Shown here: positions 1 through 6,195 of the stretch, in pieces
Layout of the letters: each line of letters opens with the position of its first letter
Numbering within the stretch: position 1 is the first letter of the stretch
Assembly: GCA_005789975.1 (NCBI GenBank)
Contig: SXWC01000082.1
Location: forward strand, 1 to 12,291
Origin: Planctomycetaceae bacterium
GTDB taxonomy: Bacteria > Planctomycetota > Planctomycetia > Pirellulales > UBA1268
Direction: 5' to 3'
Length of the DNA stretch: 12,291 nucleotides
The notes under the pieces: generated by a model
Seen by the model: the letters and a program-made list of their open reading frames with translations, nothing else
Told to the model about the DNA's origin: nothing
Databases searched by the model: none
Program-made: the position numbers and the translations under genes

Positions 1-291
1 GTCCCTATCTGCTGTGGGCGCACGAAACTTGAGGGGATTCTTCTTTAGTACGAGAGGATTTGGAAGGACGTTCCTCTGGTGTTCCAGTTGTCGCGCTAGC
101 GGCACGGCTGGATAGCTAAGAACGGAACGGATAAACGCTGAAAGCATATAAGCGTGAAGCCCGCCCCAAGATCAGGTTTCGTAGGGTTAATACCCGAAAG
201 TCCCCTGGAAGACGACCAGGTTGATAGGCCGGACGTGTACGTGCAGCAATGCACTCAGCTAACCGGTACTAACGGACGAACGCTTGACCAC
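1..291 (+). rRNA. rrl: 23S rRNA, 3' end (partial)
   Basis: This is the last ~290 nt of a large-subunit rRNA gene; the rest lies before the window. The sequence starts in the conserved GTCCCTATCTGC segment of domain VI. It contains the sarcin-ricin loop AGTACGAGAGGA at 47-58, the universal GCTGAAAGCAT segment near 137-147, and GTTGATAGGCCGG followed by CTAACCGGTACTAA near the 3' end. The 3' boundary is set at about 291 by analogy with E. coli, where the 3' strand of helix 1 reads GCTTAACC; here CGCTTGACCA (281-290) takes that place. The exact mature end could differ by a few bases. No intervening sequence or intron is seen in the visible part. Confidence 0.97.
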
Positions 292-411
292 TCGTATCAA
301 GTGCTTGCGAGCCAATGGCTCGCGAATGCCGATTACCACGACCCGGACATTTTTGCCGCCGCTTGCGGTGGCAAATACAGCATCGTTGCCGCTTCGGCGG
401 TGACATCGTAT
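292..411 (+). other. 23S-5S internal transcribed spacer with processing-type hairpins
   Basis: This 120-nt spacer between 23S and 5S rRNA has no tRNA and no convincing ORF. It can form three hairpins. The first is a short one around 307-323 (CGAGCC..GGCTCG). The second is an 11-bp stem at 352-362/365-375 (TTTGCCGCCGC with GCGGTGGCAAA; in practice the innermost pairs open to make a loop). The third is at 385-392/397-404, closed by a cUUCGg tetraloop. Stems like these in a pre-rRNA spacer usually serve processing of the 23S 3' end and 5S 5' end; that role is inferred. Confidence 0.7.
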
Positions 412-520
412 TTCCGGTGAACATATCTGGAAGGTCACACCCGTTCCCATCCCGAACACGGTAGTTAAGCTTCCAGAGCCGATGGTAGTGCCACAAGCGC
501 GAGAGTAGGTATCGCCGGAA
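412..520 (+). rRNA. rrf: 5S rRNA
   Basis: Helix I pairs TTCCGGTGA (412-420) with TCGCCGGAA (512-520), nine pairs including one G·U, and this sets both ends at about 109 nt. The conserved loop C segment CCCGAACACGG (452-462) and the domain containing CCGATGGTAGTG and GAGAGTAGG (about 479-509) are present. The gene follows 23S by 120 nt in the same direction, so both belong to one rRNA operon. A run of six T follows the 3' end directly, and a strong hairpin begins 11 nt further on. Confidence 0.95.
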
Positions 521-530
521 TTTTTTACAC

Positions 531-564
531 CTGGCCCGCACGGCCAAAAAGCCGTGCGGGCCAG
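531..564 (+). terminator. Probable rRNA operon terminator hairpin
   Basis: A perfect 14-bp inverted repeat pairs CTGGCCCGCACGGC (531-544) with GCCGTGCGGGCCAG (551-564) around a 6-nt loop CAAAAA. It sits 10 nt after the 5S rRNA, where an rrn terminator is expected. The downstream T-run is weak (TGCTGTTT), so it may not be a textbook intrinsic terminator. As a symmetric stem it could also stop transcripts of the opposing maf gene, which ends at 655. Confidence 0.65.
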
Positions 565-654
565 TGCTGTTTCCAGGGGGCATCTCCGCCCCGGCGAATC
601 CCTCCCCGGTCACTGGCGGATCCCTTCCCGGTCAATGGATCCGGTCCCCTCCGA

Positions 655-1266
655 TCAATGGGTTTGCGAGACCATCCGGTCGAGGTCCGCGAGCATTTCC
701 CGGACGAGTTCGAGCGGAAGCCCGACGACATTCGAAGGGCTGCCCGAGACGAGCCGCAGCGGCAAGCGCTCGTCCTGGTATCCGCATGCCCCGGCCTTGC
801 CCTGCCACATTCCACTCTCGAGATACCACTCGAGAAAATCATCGGTCAGTGGCCCCATCTCCAGGATGCTTTCGGCATCGCGGGTGAGCGGGGCTTGGCC
901 CGGGTGGTGCCAGAGGCAGACCCCCGAGACGGCCCGATGCCGCCGTCCCGAGAGCTTTTGCAGCATTCTCCGTGCATCGTTGCGGTCGGCGGGCTTGCCC
1001 AGGGGTTCATCGTCGACCTCGCTGAGCGTGTCGCAGGCGAGAATCGTGCCGGTGGCGCCCATGGCGGCCACGGCTCGGGCCTTGGCGATGGCCAGCCGCC
1101 GCACATAGTCGCCGAGCGACTCGTTTGGTGCTCTGGGGGGGGCCTCGGACTCTGCCTCTTCCGGTGCGGGAAAGACCTTCACATTCCAGCCCTCTGCCGT
1201 GGCCAGCTGCAGCCGCCGCGGGGAGCGGCTTGCAAGCACGATCGTCCTCGGCGACCCTTGGTCCAT
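655..1266 (-). CDS. maf: Maf-family nucleoside triphosphate pyrophosphatase
   Basis: This is a 203-residue cytosolic enzyme of the Maf/HAM1-like fold, which hydrolyses nucleoside triphosphates (typically dTTP/UTP and modified bases) to monophosphate and pyrophosphate as house-cleaning. Family motifs are in order: LASRSPRR at residues 11-18, CDT with the catalytic Asp at 79, LGKP at 89-92, LSGRRH at 105-110, GKAGACGYQ at 156-164 and GSPSNVVGLPL at 175-185. The Gln in GYQ resembles the dTTP/UTP (YhdE) branch more than YceF, which is an inference. Length is typical. The ATG (1264-1266) is supported by GGGAG five bases upstream (1272-1276) and by the usual short lead before LASxSPRR. This start codon overlaps that of the divergent pseudouridine synthase. 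The 3' end faces the rRNA operon terminator. Confidence 0.95.
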   Translation of the reverse strand: MDQGSPRTIVLASRSPRRLQLATAEGWNVKVFPAPEEAESEAPPRAPNESLGDYVRRLAIAKARAVAAMGATGTILACDTLSEVDDEPLGKPADRNDARRMLQKLSGRRHRAVSGVCLWHHPGQAPLTRDAESILEMGPLTDDFLEWYLESGMWQGKAGACGYQDERLPLRLVSGSPSNVVGLPLELVREMLADLDRMVSQTH

Positions 1267-1987
1267 GGAAACTCCCGTTCGCGGCGTCGAAGTCCTCTTC
1301 GAGGATGATCAGCTCATCGCCGTGGTCAAGTCCGCCGGCCTGCCGACCGCGAACGCGGCGCCGGGGGAGGCAAGTGTTTTTACCACGCTCAAGCGTCGTT
1401 TCGGCGAGGCCGCGTTCGTGGGCATCGTCAGCCGGCTCGACGCGCCCGTTTCCGGGGTCGTCGTCGTTGCGAAGACGCCCGCCGCGGCTGCGAGCCTCGC
1501 CGAGCAGTTTCGGGAGCGGACGGTTGAAAAGGCCTACGCGGCCATCGTGACGGGACGATTTCCTGCTCCGCTTGGCACCTGGGTCGATTGGCACGACGCG
1601 GTATCCCGCCGCGAGGGTGAGCGGGCGTCGAAAATCCACCCAGCCGCCGCCGCCCGGGAAGATGGGGGCGATGACGTGCCGCGTGCAGCGAAGCTCAGGG
1701 CCCGGGTCGTCCGCCGGGCGGGAGAGGTGTCGCTCGTCGAACTCGAGCCCGCCACCGGTCGTCGTCACCAGTTGCGAGTGCAGCTGGCCTCCCGGGGCTG
1801 CCCGATTGTCGGCGATCGGCTGTACGGCAGCCGGTTGCCGTGCCGCACCGGTGGCGTGGCCCTGCATGCCGTCCGGCTGGCCGTCACCCACCCTGCGAAC
1901 GGGAAGAGGATGTCCTTCGAGTCGCCCTGCGAGCCTTTCTGGAAAGGCAGCTTTCCGAGCCTGTTTCGCGGTCGCGCAGGCGGCTGA
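1265..1987 (+). CDS. RluA-family RNA pseudouridine synthase
   Basis: This 240-residue protein should isomerise specific uridines in rRNA or tRNA to pseudouridine. The RluA catalytic motif is SRLDAPVSGVVVVAKT at residues 56-71, with the catalytic Asp at 59. The second conserved block is TGRRHQLRVQL (164-174), followed by GCPIVGDRLYGS (178-189). The opening VLFEDDQLIAVVKSAGLPT (10-28) is the typical first strand of the catalytic domain. No S4 RNA-binding domain precedes it, so it is a short catalytic-only form and the exact target (RluA, RluC, RluD or TruC type) cannot be told. The ATG at 1265 fits the family start, but no Shine-Dalgarno site is visible. An in-frame GTG at 1199 would add 22 residues and overlap maf further. 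The next gene on this strand starts 43 nt downstream and may be co-transcribed. Confidence 0.93.
   Translation: METPVRGVEVLFEDDQLIAVVKSAGLPTANAAPGEASVFTTLKRRFGEAAFVGIVSRLDAPVSGVVVVAKTPAAAASLAEQFRERTVEKAYAAIVTGRFPAPLGTWVDWHDAVSRREGERASKIHPAAAAREDGGDDVPRAAKLRARVVRRAGEVSLVELEPATGRRHQLRVQLASRGCPIVGDRLYGSRLPCRTGGVALHAVRLAVTHPANGKRMSFESPCEPFWKGSFPSLFRGRAGG
1272..1276 (-). promoter_or_regulatory. Shine-Dalgarno site of maf
   Basis: GGGAG on the minus strand, five bases before the ATG of maf. It lies inside codons 3-4 of the divergent pseudouridine synthase gene. It supports the chosen maf start. Confidence 0.6.
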
Positions 1988-2030
1988 TCGTCCGGCGGCC
2001 GGTGACCGCAGGTTGTAGACTCCCGGTGTC

Positions 2031-3497
2031 ATGACCAAGCCAGCCGCACAGCACCGTTCCGAACGCCTGCGGTTTCGCGACACCGCCCTGGCGAGTGGGC
2101 TGCTCGACGAGGCCCAGCTTGCAGCAGCCGAGAAGGAGATTGGTCTCGTCGTCGATTCCCGGTCGGCCGATCCGGAGGCCTGGGACCGCGCGGTGTCGGA
2201 GCGGCTCGTATCGCAGGGGCTGCTGACGCCGTTCCAGGCCCGCGAGATACTGGCCGGCCGCCGCCGCTTTCGGCTCGGACAATACACCGTGCTCGACGAG
2301 ATCGGCAGGGGGGGCATGGGGCAGGTGTTTCGTGCCGAGCACGCGATGATGGGCCGTGAGGTGGCCGTGAAGGTCTTGCCGCGGGCCAAATCGACGCCCG
2401 AATCGGAGGCGGCATTTCGGCGCGAGATGCGGATGCTCGGCAGGCTCGACCACGACAATCTGGTGCGGGCCTACGACGCGGGCTACGACGCGATGGTGTC
2501 GTATCTCGTCACGGAACTGGTGCCCGGCATGGATCTCAGGCAGCATGTGCAGGCGCACGGCCCGCTCGACGAGGTGGCGGCCGCCTCGGTGATCGCGCAG
2601 GCGGCCCGTGGGCTTGCCTACGCCCACGATCAGGGGCTCGTGCATCGTGACGTGAAGCCGGGCAATTTGCTGGTCATGCAGGACGGCCGCGTGAAGGTGC
2701 TCGACCTCGGTCTTGCCGGTTCCCAGTTGGAGGAGGAATCGTCGCGGATCGGTCGCATCGTCGGCACGATGGACTTCATCGCCCCCGAGCAGATCCGGAT
2801 GCCCGACGACGTGGGGCCGTCTGCCGACGTCTACGCGCTGGGCTGCACGGCCTACTACGCCGTGACGGGCCGCGTGCCGTTTCCGGGTGGGAGCCGCAAG
2901 GAGAAGATGCAGCGGCACCTGACCGACACTCCCGATTCCGTGCGACAGCTCGCGCCCCACCTGAGCGACGCGTTCTGCAAGGTGATCGAAGACATGATGG
3001 TGAAGCAGTCGGCCGGCCGGATCGGCTCGGCGGGCGAGGTGGTCGAGCGGCTGCGGCCCTGGCTGCCGGAGGGCCAGGCAGCCGTGTTCAAGGCCGCGGT
3101 CGCCGCGGATGCGGCCGGGGTGAAGCCTCGCGACGCCGTCCGGCCGCCCCCTTTGCCGGGCGGTTCCGTGTCGGGTCTTGGCGACCGTTCATCGACCCTT
3201 TCGGGTGTGTCGGATTTCGCGATTCAGCCGGCGGTCAAGGCGGGGGCATGGGGGATGAAACTCCTCCGGGAGATCGGACCGCTGACACTGGCGGGGATCG
3301 TGACCAAGGCGGTCGCCGTTGCTGTGCCGGTTGGCGTCGCCTTCGGCTGGGCGATGGGCATGGTGCGGCGGATTGATCCCGAGGGTTTCGCGGCCCTGCT
3401 CCGCGGCATGACGCCGACGACGCTCGGGGCGGCCGCCTTCCTGATCCTGTTCGTCCTCCAGACGATGTTTGGAGTCACGAGCCGCAAAACGCGGTAG
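2031..3497 (+). CDS. Tail-anchored Ser/Thr protein kinase (Hanks type)
   Basis: This is a 488-residue bacterial Hanks-type kinase. Residues ~12-80 form the helical N-terminal module common in planctomycete kinases (SGLLDEAQL, then LVSQGLLTPFQAREILAG). The kinase domain covers about 84-345: glycine loop GRGGMGQV (91-98), ATP-binding Lys in VAVKVL (~113), HRDVKPGN (~204-211) with the catalytic Asp, DLG in place of DFG (~224-226), and APEQ (~250-253). A Pro/Gly/Ser-rich linker (~365-395) leads to two hydrophobic segments (~416-443 and ~462-481) near the C terminus. There is no extracellular sensor domain, so the kinase probably hangs from the membrane facing the cytoplasm. The start is placed just ahead of the conserved N-terminal module; no clear ribosome site is seen. 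Its substrate is unknown. Confidence 0.96.
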   Translation: MTKPAAQHRSERLRFRDTALASGLLDEAQLAAAEKEIGLVVDSRSADPEAWDRAVSERLVSQGLLTPFQAREILAGRRRFRLGQYTVLDEIGRGGMGQVFRAEHAMMGREVAVKVLPRAKSTPESEAAFRREMRMLGRLDHDNLVRAYDAGYDAMVSYLVTELVPGMDLRQHVQAHGPLDEVAAASVIAQAARGLAYAHDQGLVHRDVKPGNLLVMQDGRVKVLDLGLAGSQLEEESSRIGRIVGTMDFIAPEQIRMPDDVGPSADVYALGCTAYYAVTGRVPFPGGSRKEKMQRHLTDTPDSVRQLAPHLSDAFCKVIEDMMVKQSAGRIGSAGEVVERLRPWLPEGQAAVFKAAVAADAAGVKPRDAVRPPPLPGGSVSGLGDRSSTLSGVSDFAIQPAVKAGAWGMKLLREIGPLTLAGIVTKAVAVAVPVGVAFGWAMGMVRRIDPEGFAALLRGMTPTTLGAAAFLILFVLQTMFGVTSRKTR

Positions 3498-3511
3498 GGC
3501 CGAACGCGGGT

Positions 3512-3544
3512 CGTCGGGGCCGACGCCGTTTCCGTGCGGGAAAC
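3512..3544 (+). terminator. Possible terminator: two tandem hairpins after the kinase gene
   Basis: Two short stems follow the kinase stop codon. CGTCG/CGACG (3512-3516/3521-3525) has a four-base loop. GTTTCC/GGAAAC (3528-3533/3539-3544) has a five-base loop. No T-run follows, so intrinsic termination is uncertain. The position, between the kinase and the promoter of tRNA-Phe, makes the role plausible. Confidence 0.3.
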
Positions 3545-3556
3545 AGGGGGTTCTCG

Positions 3557-3585
3557 TTGACAGTTCGTCGGTTTCCGCCTACGAA
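3557..3585 (+). promoter_or_regulatory. Sigma-70 type promoter of tRNA-Phe
   Basis: A perfect -35 box TTGACA (3557-3562) is separated by 17 bases from a -10-like TACGAA (3580-3585; consensus TATAAT). Transcription would begin at about 3592, only about three bases before the mature tRNA 5' end at 3595. The placement and spacing directly ahead of the tRNA support the call; the -10 box is the weaker element. Confidence 0.7.
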
Positions 3586-3594
3586 AGAGCCGCG

Positions 3595-3667
3595 GGACAG
3601 GTAGCTCAGTTGGTAGAGCAATGGACTGAAAATCCATGTGTCGCCGGTTCGATTCCGGCCCTGTCCA
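3595..3667 (+). tRNA. tRNA-Phe (GAA)
   Basis: A complete cloverleaf. The acceptor stem is GGACAGG (3595-3601) with CCTGTCC (3660-3666), perfect over seven pairs, with discriminator A at 3667. The D arm is GCTC..GAGC. The anticodon stem ATGGA/TCCAT encloses the loop CTGAAAA with anticodon GAA. The T arm is GCCGG TTCGATT CCGGC. The CCA end is not encoded (ACT follows the acceptor stem), so tRNA nucleotidyltransferase must add it. This is a single gene with its own promoter, not part of a visible tRNA cluster. Confidence 0.98.
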
Positions 3668-3701
3668 CTCCCGGCAACCCCAGTCGCTCCCGCGAGCCCG
3701 G

Positions 3702-4823
3702 TCACCGCCGCCACAGCACCTGCAGCGACAAGCCCAGCCCGTCGTCGAAGTTGACCACGTCGGTGCGTCCGGACGAGAAACTCGTTCCCTGGAAGAGCGT
3801 GCGGTCGAAGAGATACGCGGCCGTCGCCTCCAGCGTGAAGCCGCGGCCCAGGGTCTGCTCCAGACCGACGGCCGCCCGTTGGTCGAACACATAGAATCGC
3901 TCGTCATCCTTCAAGCGATCGGCGAGGAAGTAGATTTCCGTGTCGCTGCGGTAAAAGGCCAAGAGCGAGAGCTTCTCGGCGAGGCGGCGGCGGGCGGTGG
4001 CGTTGAAGTTGACCAGGGGAAAATAGTTGGCGGTGAAGGTCCAATCGTCCGTCGGCCGGTATTCGAACGAGGGCGGCAGACCGATCTTCGCCTCGAACCT
4101 CTCGCTCGGCCGCCAGACATAAGCGATGCCCGGCAGCGGATAGGGCAGTTGTGACGTGGGTGAATAAAAGAGGCTGTAACTCCACTCGTCGCGGGCGTTC
4201 GCGGCAGGGCGGTTGTAGAAGCCGACCGTCATCAACGTGAGATCACGGCCGGCCGCGTAGGGGCGGTCGCTCGCCGAACCAAACAGAAACGTCCCACCCA
4301 GGGTGCCGCCACCGGCCAGCGGCCGGATGTGCATGAAGCCCGTCTCCACCAGCCACAACTGGCCGGGAATCGGCTGCCCGGAGTCCGGCAGCACGGCGTC
4401 GGTGGAGATTTCGAGACGACCGAACTTGGCAATCGCGATCCAGAGCGGTCTCCCCTCGGCGGGTACGCCGATCGGAACGGCGACCCGGGCGAACTGGGCG
4501 TTGATGGCCAGCTGATCCGCCTGCCCATCGACATCGACCGCAGGCGCCCAGAAGCCCCCCGCCGAAAACGGCGCTGCCGCCCCGAAGGCCGGCCGGGGCC
4601 GCTGCCCCGGGACAGCAGGCTCGGGATCGAGATCGGAGATCGGCTCGTTGGCGAAGACGTCTTCCTCGAGGTTGAAATCGACCGGCGGCAGTCGGGCCAC
4701 CCGTTCGTCGCCACGATCGACCGCCGGCTGCGCAGCGGCGAGCCCAACGATCACCCCGGCCCAGACAGCCAGCGGCAACAGCGGGGTGAACGGTCGCAGC
4801 AACACGCGTGGGCTCCGGATCAT
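3702..4823 (-). CDS. Putative outer-membrane protein, DUF6268-like
   Basis: This 373-residue protein begins with a signal peptide: basic IRSPRVLLR, then a hydrophobic stretch at ~12-31 ending near LAAAQP. Residues ~35-90 are an acidic, Pro-rich low-complexity linker. From ~95 to the end there are alternating amphipathic strands rich in Tyr, Phe and Trp (for example EWSYSLFYSP, WTFTANYFPL, EIYFLADRL, FTLEATAAYLFD), the pattern of an outer-membrane beta-barrel. It resembles the DUF6268 family common in planctomycetes; this is from memory, without a search. No biochemical role is known. The ATG at 4821-4823 was chosen because it directly precedes the signal peptide; the frame stays open upstream to 5147, but that part overlaps the divergent peroxidase gene and is not protein-like. 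It diverges from a secreted cytochrome c peroxidase, so both products act in the envelope. Confidence 0.83.
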   Translation of the reverse strand: MIRSPRVLLRPFTPLLPLAVWAGVIVGLAAAQPAVDRGDERVARLPPVDFNLEEDVFANEPISDLDPEPAVPGQRPRPAFGAAAPFSAGGFWAPAVDVDGQADQLAINAQFARVAVPIGVPAEGRPLWIAIAKFGRLEISTDAVLPDSGQPIPGQLWLVETGFMHIRPLAGGGTLGGTFLFGSASDRPYAAGRDLTLMTVGFYNRPAANARDEWSYSLFYSPTSQLPYPLPGIAYVWRPSERFEAKIGLPPSFEYRPTDDWTFTANYFPLVNFNATARRRLAEKLSLLAFYRSDTEIYFLADRLKDDERFYVFDQRAAVGLEQTLGRGFTLEATAAYLFDRTLFQGTSFSSGRTDVVNFDDGLGLSLQVLWRR

Positions 4824-4883
4824 CCCGCACTCGGTGGCGGGGGGAGTTTTTAGCGTTTTCCCGCAGTCCGGGTAACCGCAAAA

Positions 4884-4917
4884 GCCCCGGTGTGGACCGG
4901 AGACCGCAGGCCGGGGC
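4884..4917. repeat. Inverted repeat in the divergent intergenic region
   Basis: GCCCCGG (4884-4890) pairs with CCGGGGC (4911-4917). The stem continues inward with TGTGG/CCGCA (4891-4895/4904-4908) across a two-base GG bulge (4909-4910), leaving an eight-base loop. It lies between the starts of the DUF6268-like gene (minus) and the peroxidase (plus). It could be an operator or a 5' leader hairpin; the sequence does not decide. Confidence 0.45.
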
Positions 4918-4920
4918 GGC

Positions 4921-4929
4921 TGGTATTCT
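4921..4929 (+). promoter_or_regulatory. Possible extended -10 promoter for the peroxidase
   Basis: TGGTATTCT matches an extended -10 element (TG-N followed by TATTCT at 4924-4929). No -35 box is seen at the matching distance, which overlaps the inverted repeat. Transcription from here would leave a leader of only about 15 bases, just enough for the ribosome site. Confidence 0.33.
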
Positions 4930-4939
4930 CTGAAGAACG

Positions 4940-4945
4940 AGGAGG
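4940..4945 (+). promoter_or_regulatory. Strong Shine-Dalgarno site of the peroxidase gene
   Basis: A perfect AGGAGG lies five bases before the GTG at 4951. It decides the start of the cytochrome c peroxidase gene and is the best ribosome site in the window. Confidence 0.85.
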
Positions 4946-4950
4946 AATCC

Positions 4951-6195
4951 GTGAAGGCCGCAGGATGGCAGTCGACGTCGGTCTCGCGCGGCGGGCGGAT
5001 CGTCGTGACCGTGGTCCTGGCCGCGGTGATCGGCCATGGAGCCGTTGCCGTCTGCGAGGCGCAGCAGACGCCGGCGACGAAGCCGCCGCCGCGGCAGGAG
5101 CAGACCGCGGCGACGCGTGCCATCGCCGCCCGCCGGCTGCGGGACATCTACCGTGGAGACCCGCGGGCATGGCCGCATCCCCGGGTCGATCCGGGGGTCG
5201 AGTGGCGCGAGATCGGTCTTCTGCCGGAAGTCGTCCATCCCGAGTCGAATCCCCTCAGTGTCGAAAAGGCGACGCTGGGTCGCGCGCTCTTTTTCGACGC
5301 CCGCCTCTCGTCGAGCGGCAAGCTGGCCTGCGTCTCCTGCCATGAACCGAGTCTCGGTTGGACTGACGGCCGGGGCGTGAGCGAGCCTCGCGGCAAGGGG
5401 CCCGGCAGGAATACCCCGACCATTCGCAACGCCGCCTTCCAGGCCACGCTGTTCTGGGACGGCCGGGCGGCCAGCCTCGAGGAGCAGATCGAGGAGGCGC
5501 TCTTGAATCCGGCCGAGATGGCGGCCGATCGCGAGCAGGTGGTCCGTCTGCTCGCGACCATCCCCGGCTATCGACAGCTCCACGACGCCGCGTTTCCTGA
5601 TCGGGCGATCGGGTTTGCGACGGTGGTCGAGGCGCTCGCCTGCTTCGAGCGGACCGTCGTCGGAGGACGGTCGCGATTCGACGCCTTCATGAAGGGGGAT
5701 GCGGCCGTGCTCTCCGATGAGGAGGTCCTCGGCCTCGACCTCTTTCGCCGCGACGCCCGATGCATGAACTGCCACCATGGGCCCACCTTCAGCGACGGCC
5801 GCTTCCACGATCTCGGCCTGAGCTTCCACGGGCGGACGAACGAAGACCTCGGCCGCTACCGGATCACCCGAGATCCGGCCGACAAGGGCCGCTTTCGCAC
5901 GCCGACGCTCCGGGATGTCACCCAGACCTCGCCCCTCATGCACACCGGCATGTTCGAGCTGCGGGGCGTGCTGGCCATGTACAACGCCGGCATGGTGACG
6001 CTGAAGCGGCAGCCTTTCGAGCGTTTCGACGAGGAGTTTCCGACCAAGTCGCCGCACCTGAAGCCGCTGGGGCTCAACCGGCAGGACCTCGCAGATCTTG
6101 CCGCGTTTCTGGAAACGCTCGAGGAACCGGCCCGTGGAATGCGGCCGCCGACGCTTCCCGGGATCGCCGACCCGCCCGTCAGCGTGGAACAGTGA
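4951..6195 (+). CDS. Secreted di-haem cytochrome c peroxidase (CcpA/MauG family)
   Basis: This 414-residue c-type cytochrome should act in the periplasm and either reduce hydrogen peroxide with electrons from small cytochromes or, like MauG, carry out another haem oxidation. An uncleaved-length signal sequence covers about 1-38 (hydrophobic VVTVVLAAVIGHGAVAV, then CEAQQ). The first haem site is CVSCH at 127-131, the second CMNCH at 271-275. Other family hallmarks are LGRALFFDARLSSSGKLAC (109-127), NTPTIRNAAFQATLFWDGR (154-172), RTPTLRDV (316-323) and SPLMHTGMFE (327-336). The GTG start is fixed by AGGAGG just upstream. The 3' end overlaps the convergent kinase-WD40 gene by 17 bp. It is divergent from the DUF6268-like outer-membrane gene. 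Family assignment is firm, but the electron donor and true substrate are not visible. Confidence 0.95.
   Translation: MKAAGWQSTSVSRGGRIVVTVVLAAVIGHGAVAVCEAQQTPATKPPPRQEQTAATRAIAARRLRDIYRGDPRAWPHPRVDPGVEWREIGLLPEVVHPESNPLSVEKATLGRALFFDARLSSSGKLACVSCHEPSLGWTDGRGVSEPRGKGPGRNTPTIRNAAFQATLFWDGRAASLEEQIEEALLNPAEMAADREQVVRLLATIPGYRQLHDAAFPDRAIGFATVVEALACFERTVVGGRSRFDAFMKGDAAVLSDEEVLGLDLFRRDARCMNCHHGPTFSDGRFHDLGLSFHGRTNEDLGRYRITRDPADKGRFRTPTLRDVTQTSPLMHTGMFELRGVLAMYNAGMVTLKRQPFERFDEEFPTKSPHLKPLGLNRQDLADLAAFLETLEEPARGMRPPTLPGIADPPVSVEQ

Noticed and set aside
154..420. Small open frame within the 23S rRNA end and the spacer
   Set aside because: It lies almost wholly in conserved rRNA sequence and ends at the start of 5S rRNA; no ribosome site and no reason to think it is translated.
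1007..2458. 483-codon open frame on minus across maf, the pseudouridine synthase and the kinase start
   Set aside because: It crosses three well-supported genes, in a different frame from maf, and shows no domain-like sequence.
4824..5147. N-terminal extension of the DUF6268-like protein to an upstream start
   Set aside because: The extra 108 residues are low in protein character, overlap the start of the divergent peroxidase gene and would bury the evident signal peptide in the middle of the protein.
4243..6057. 604-codon open frame on minus, antisense to the peroxidase
   Set aside because: It is a GC-driven shadow of the peroxidase gene, whose haem motifs and ribosome site are clear; its tail also runs over the DUF6268-like gene in another frame.
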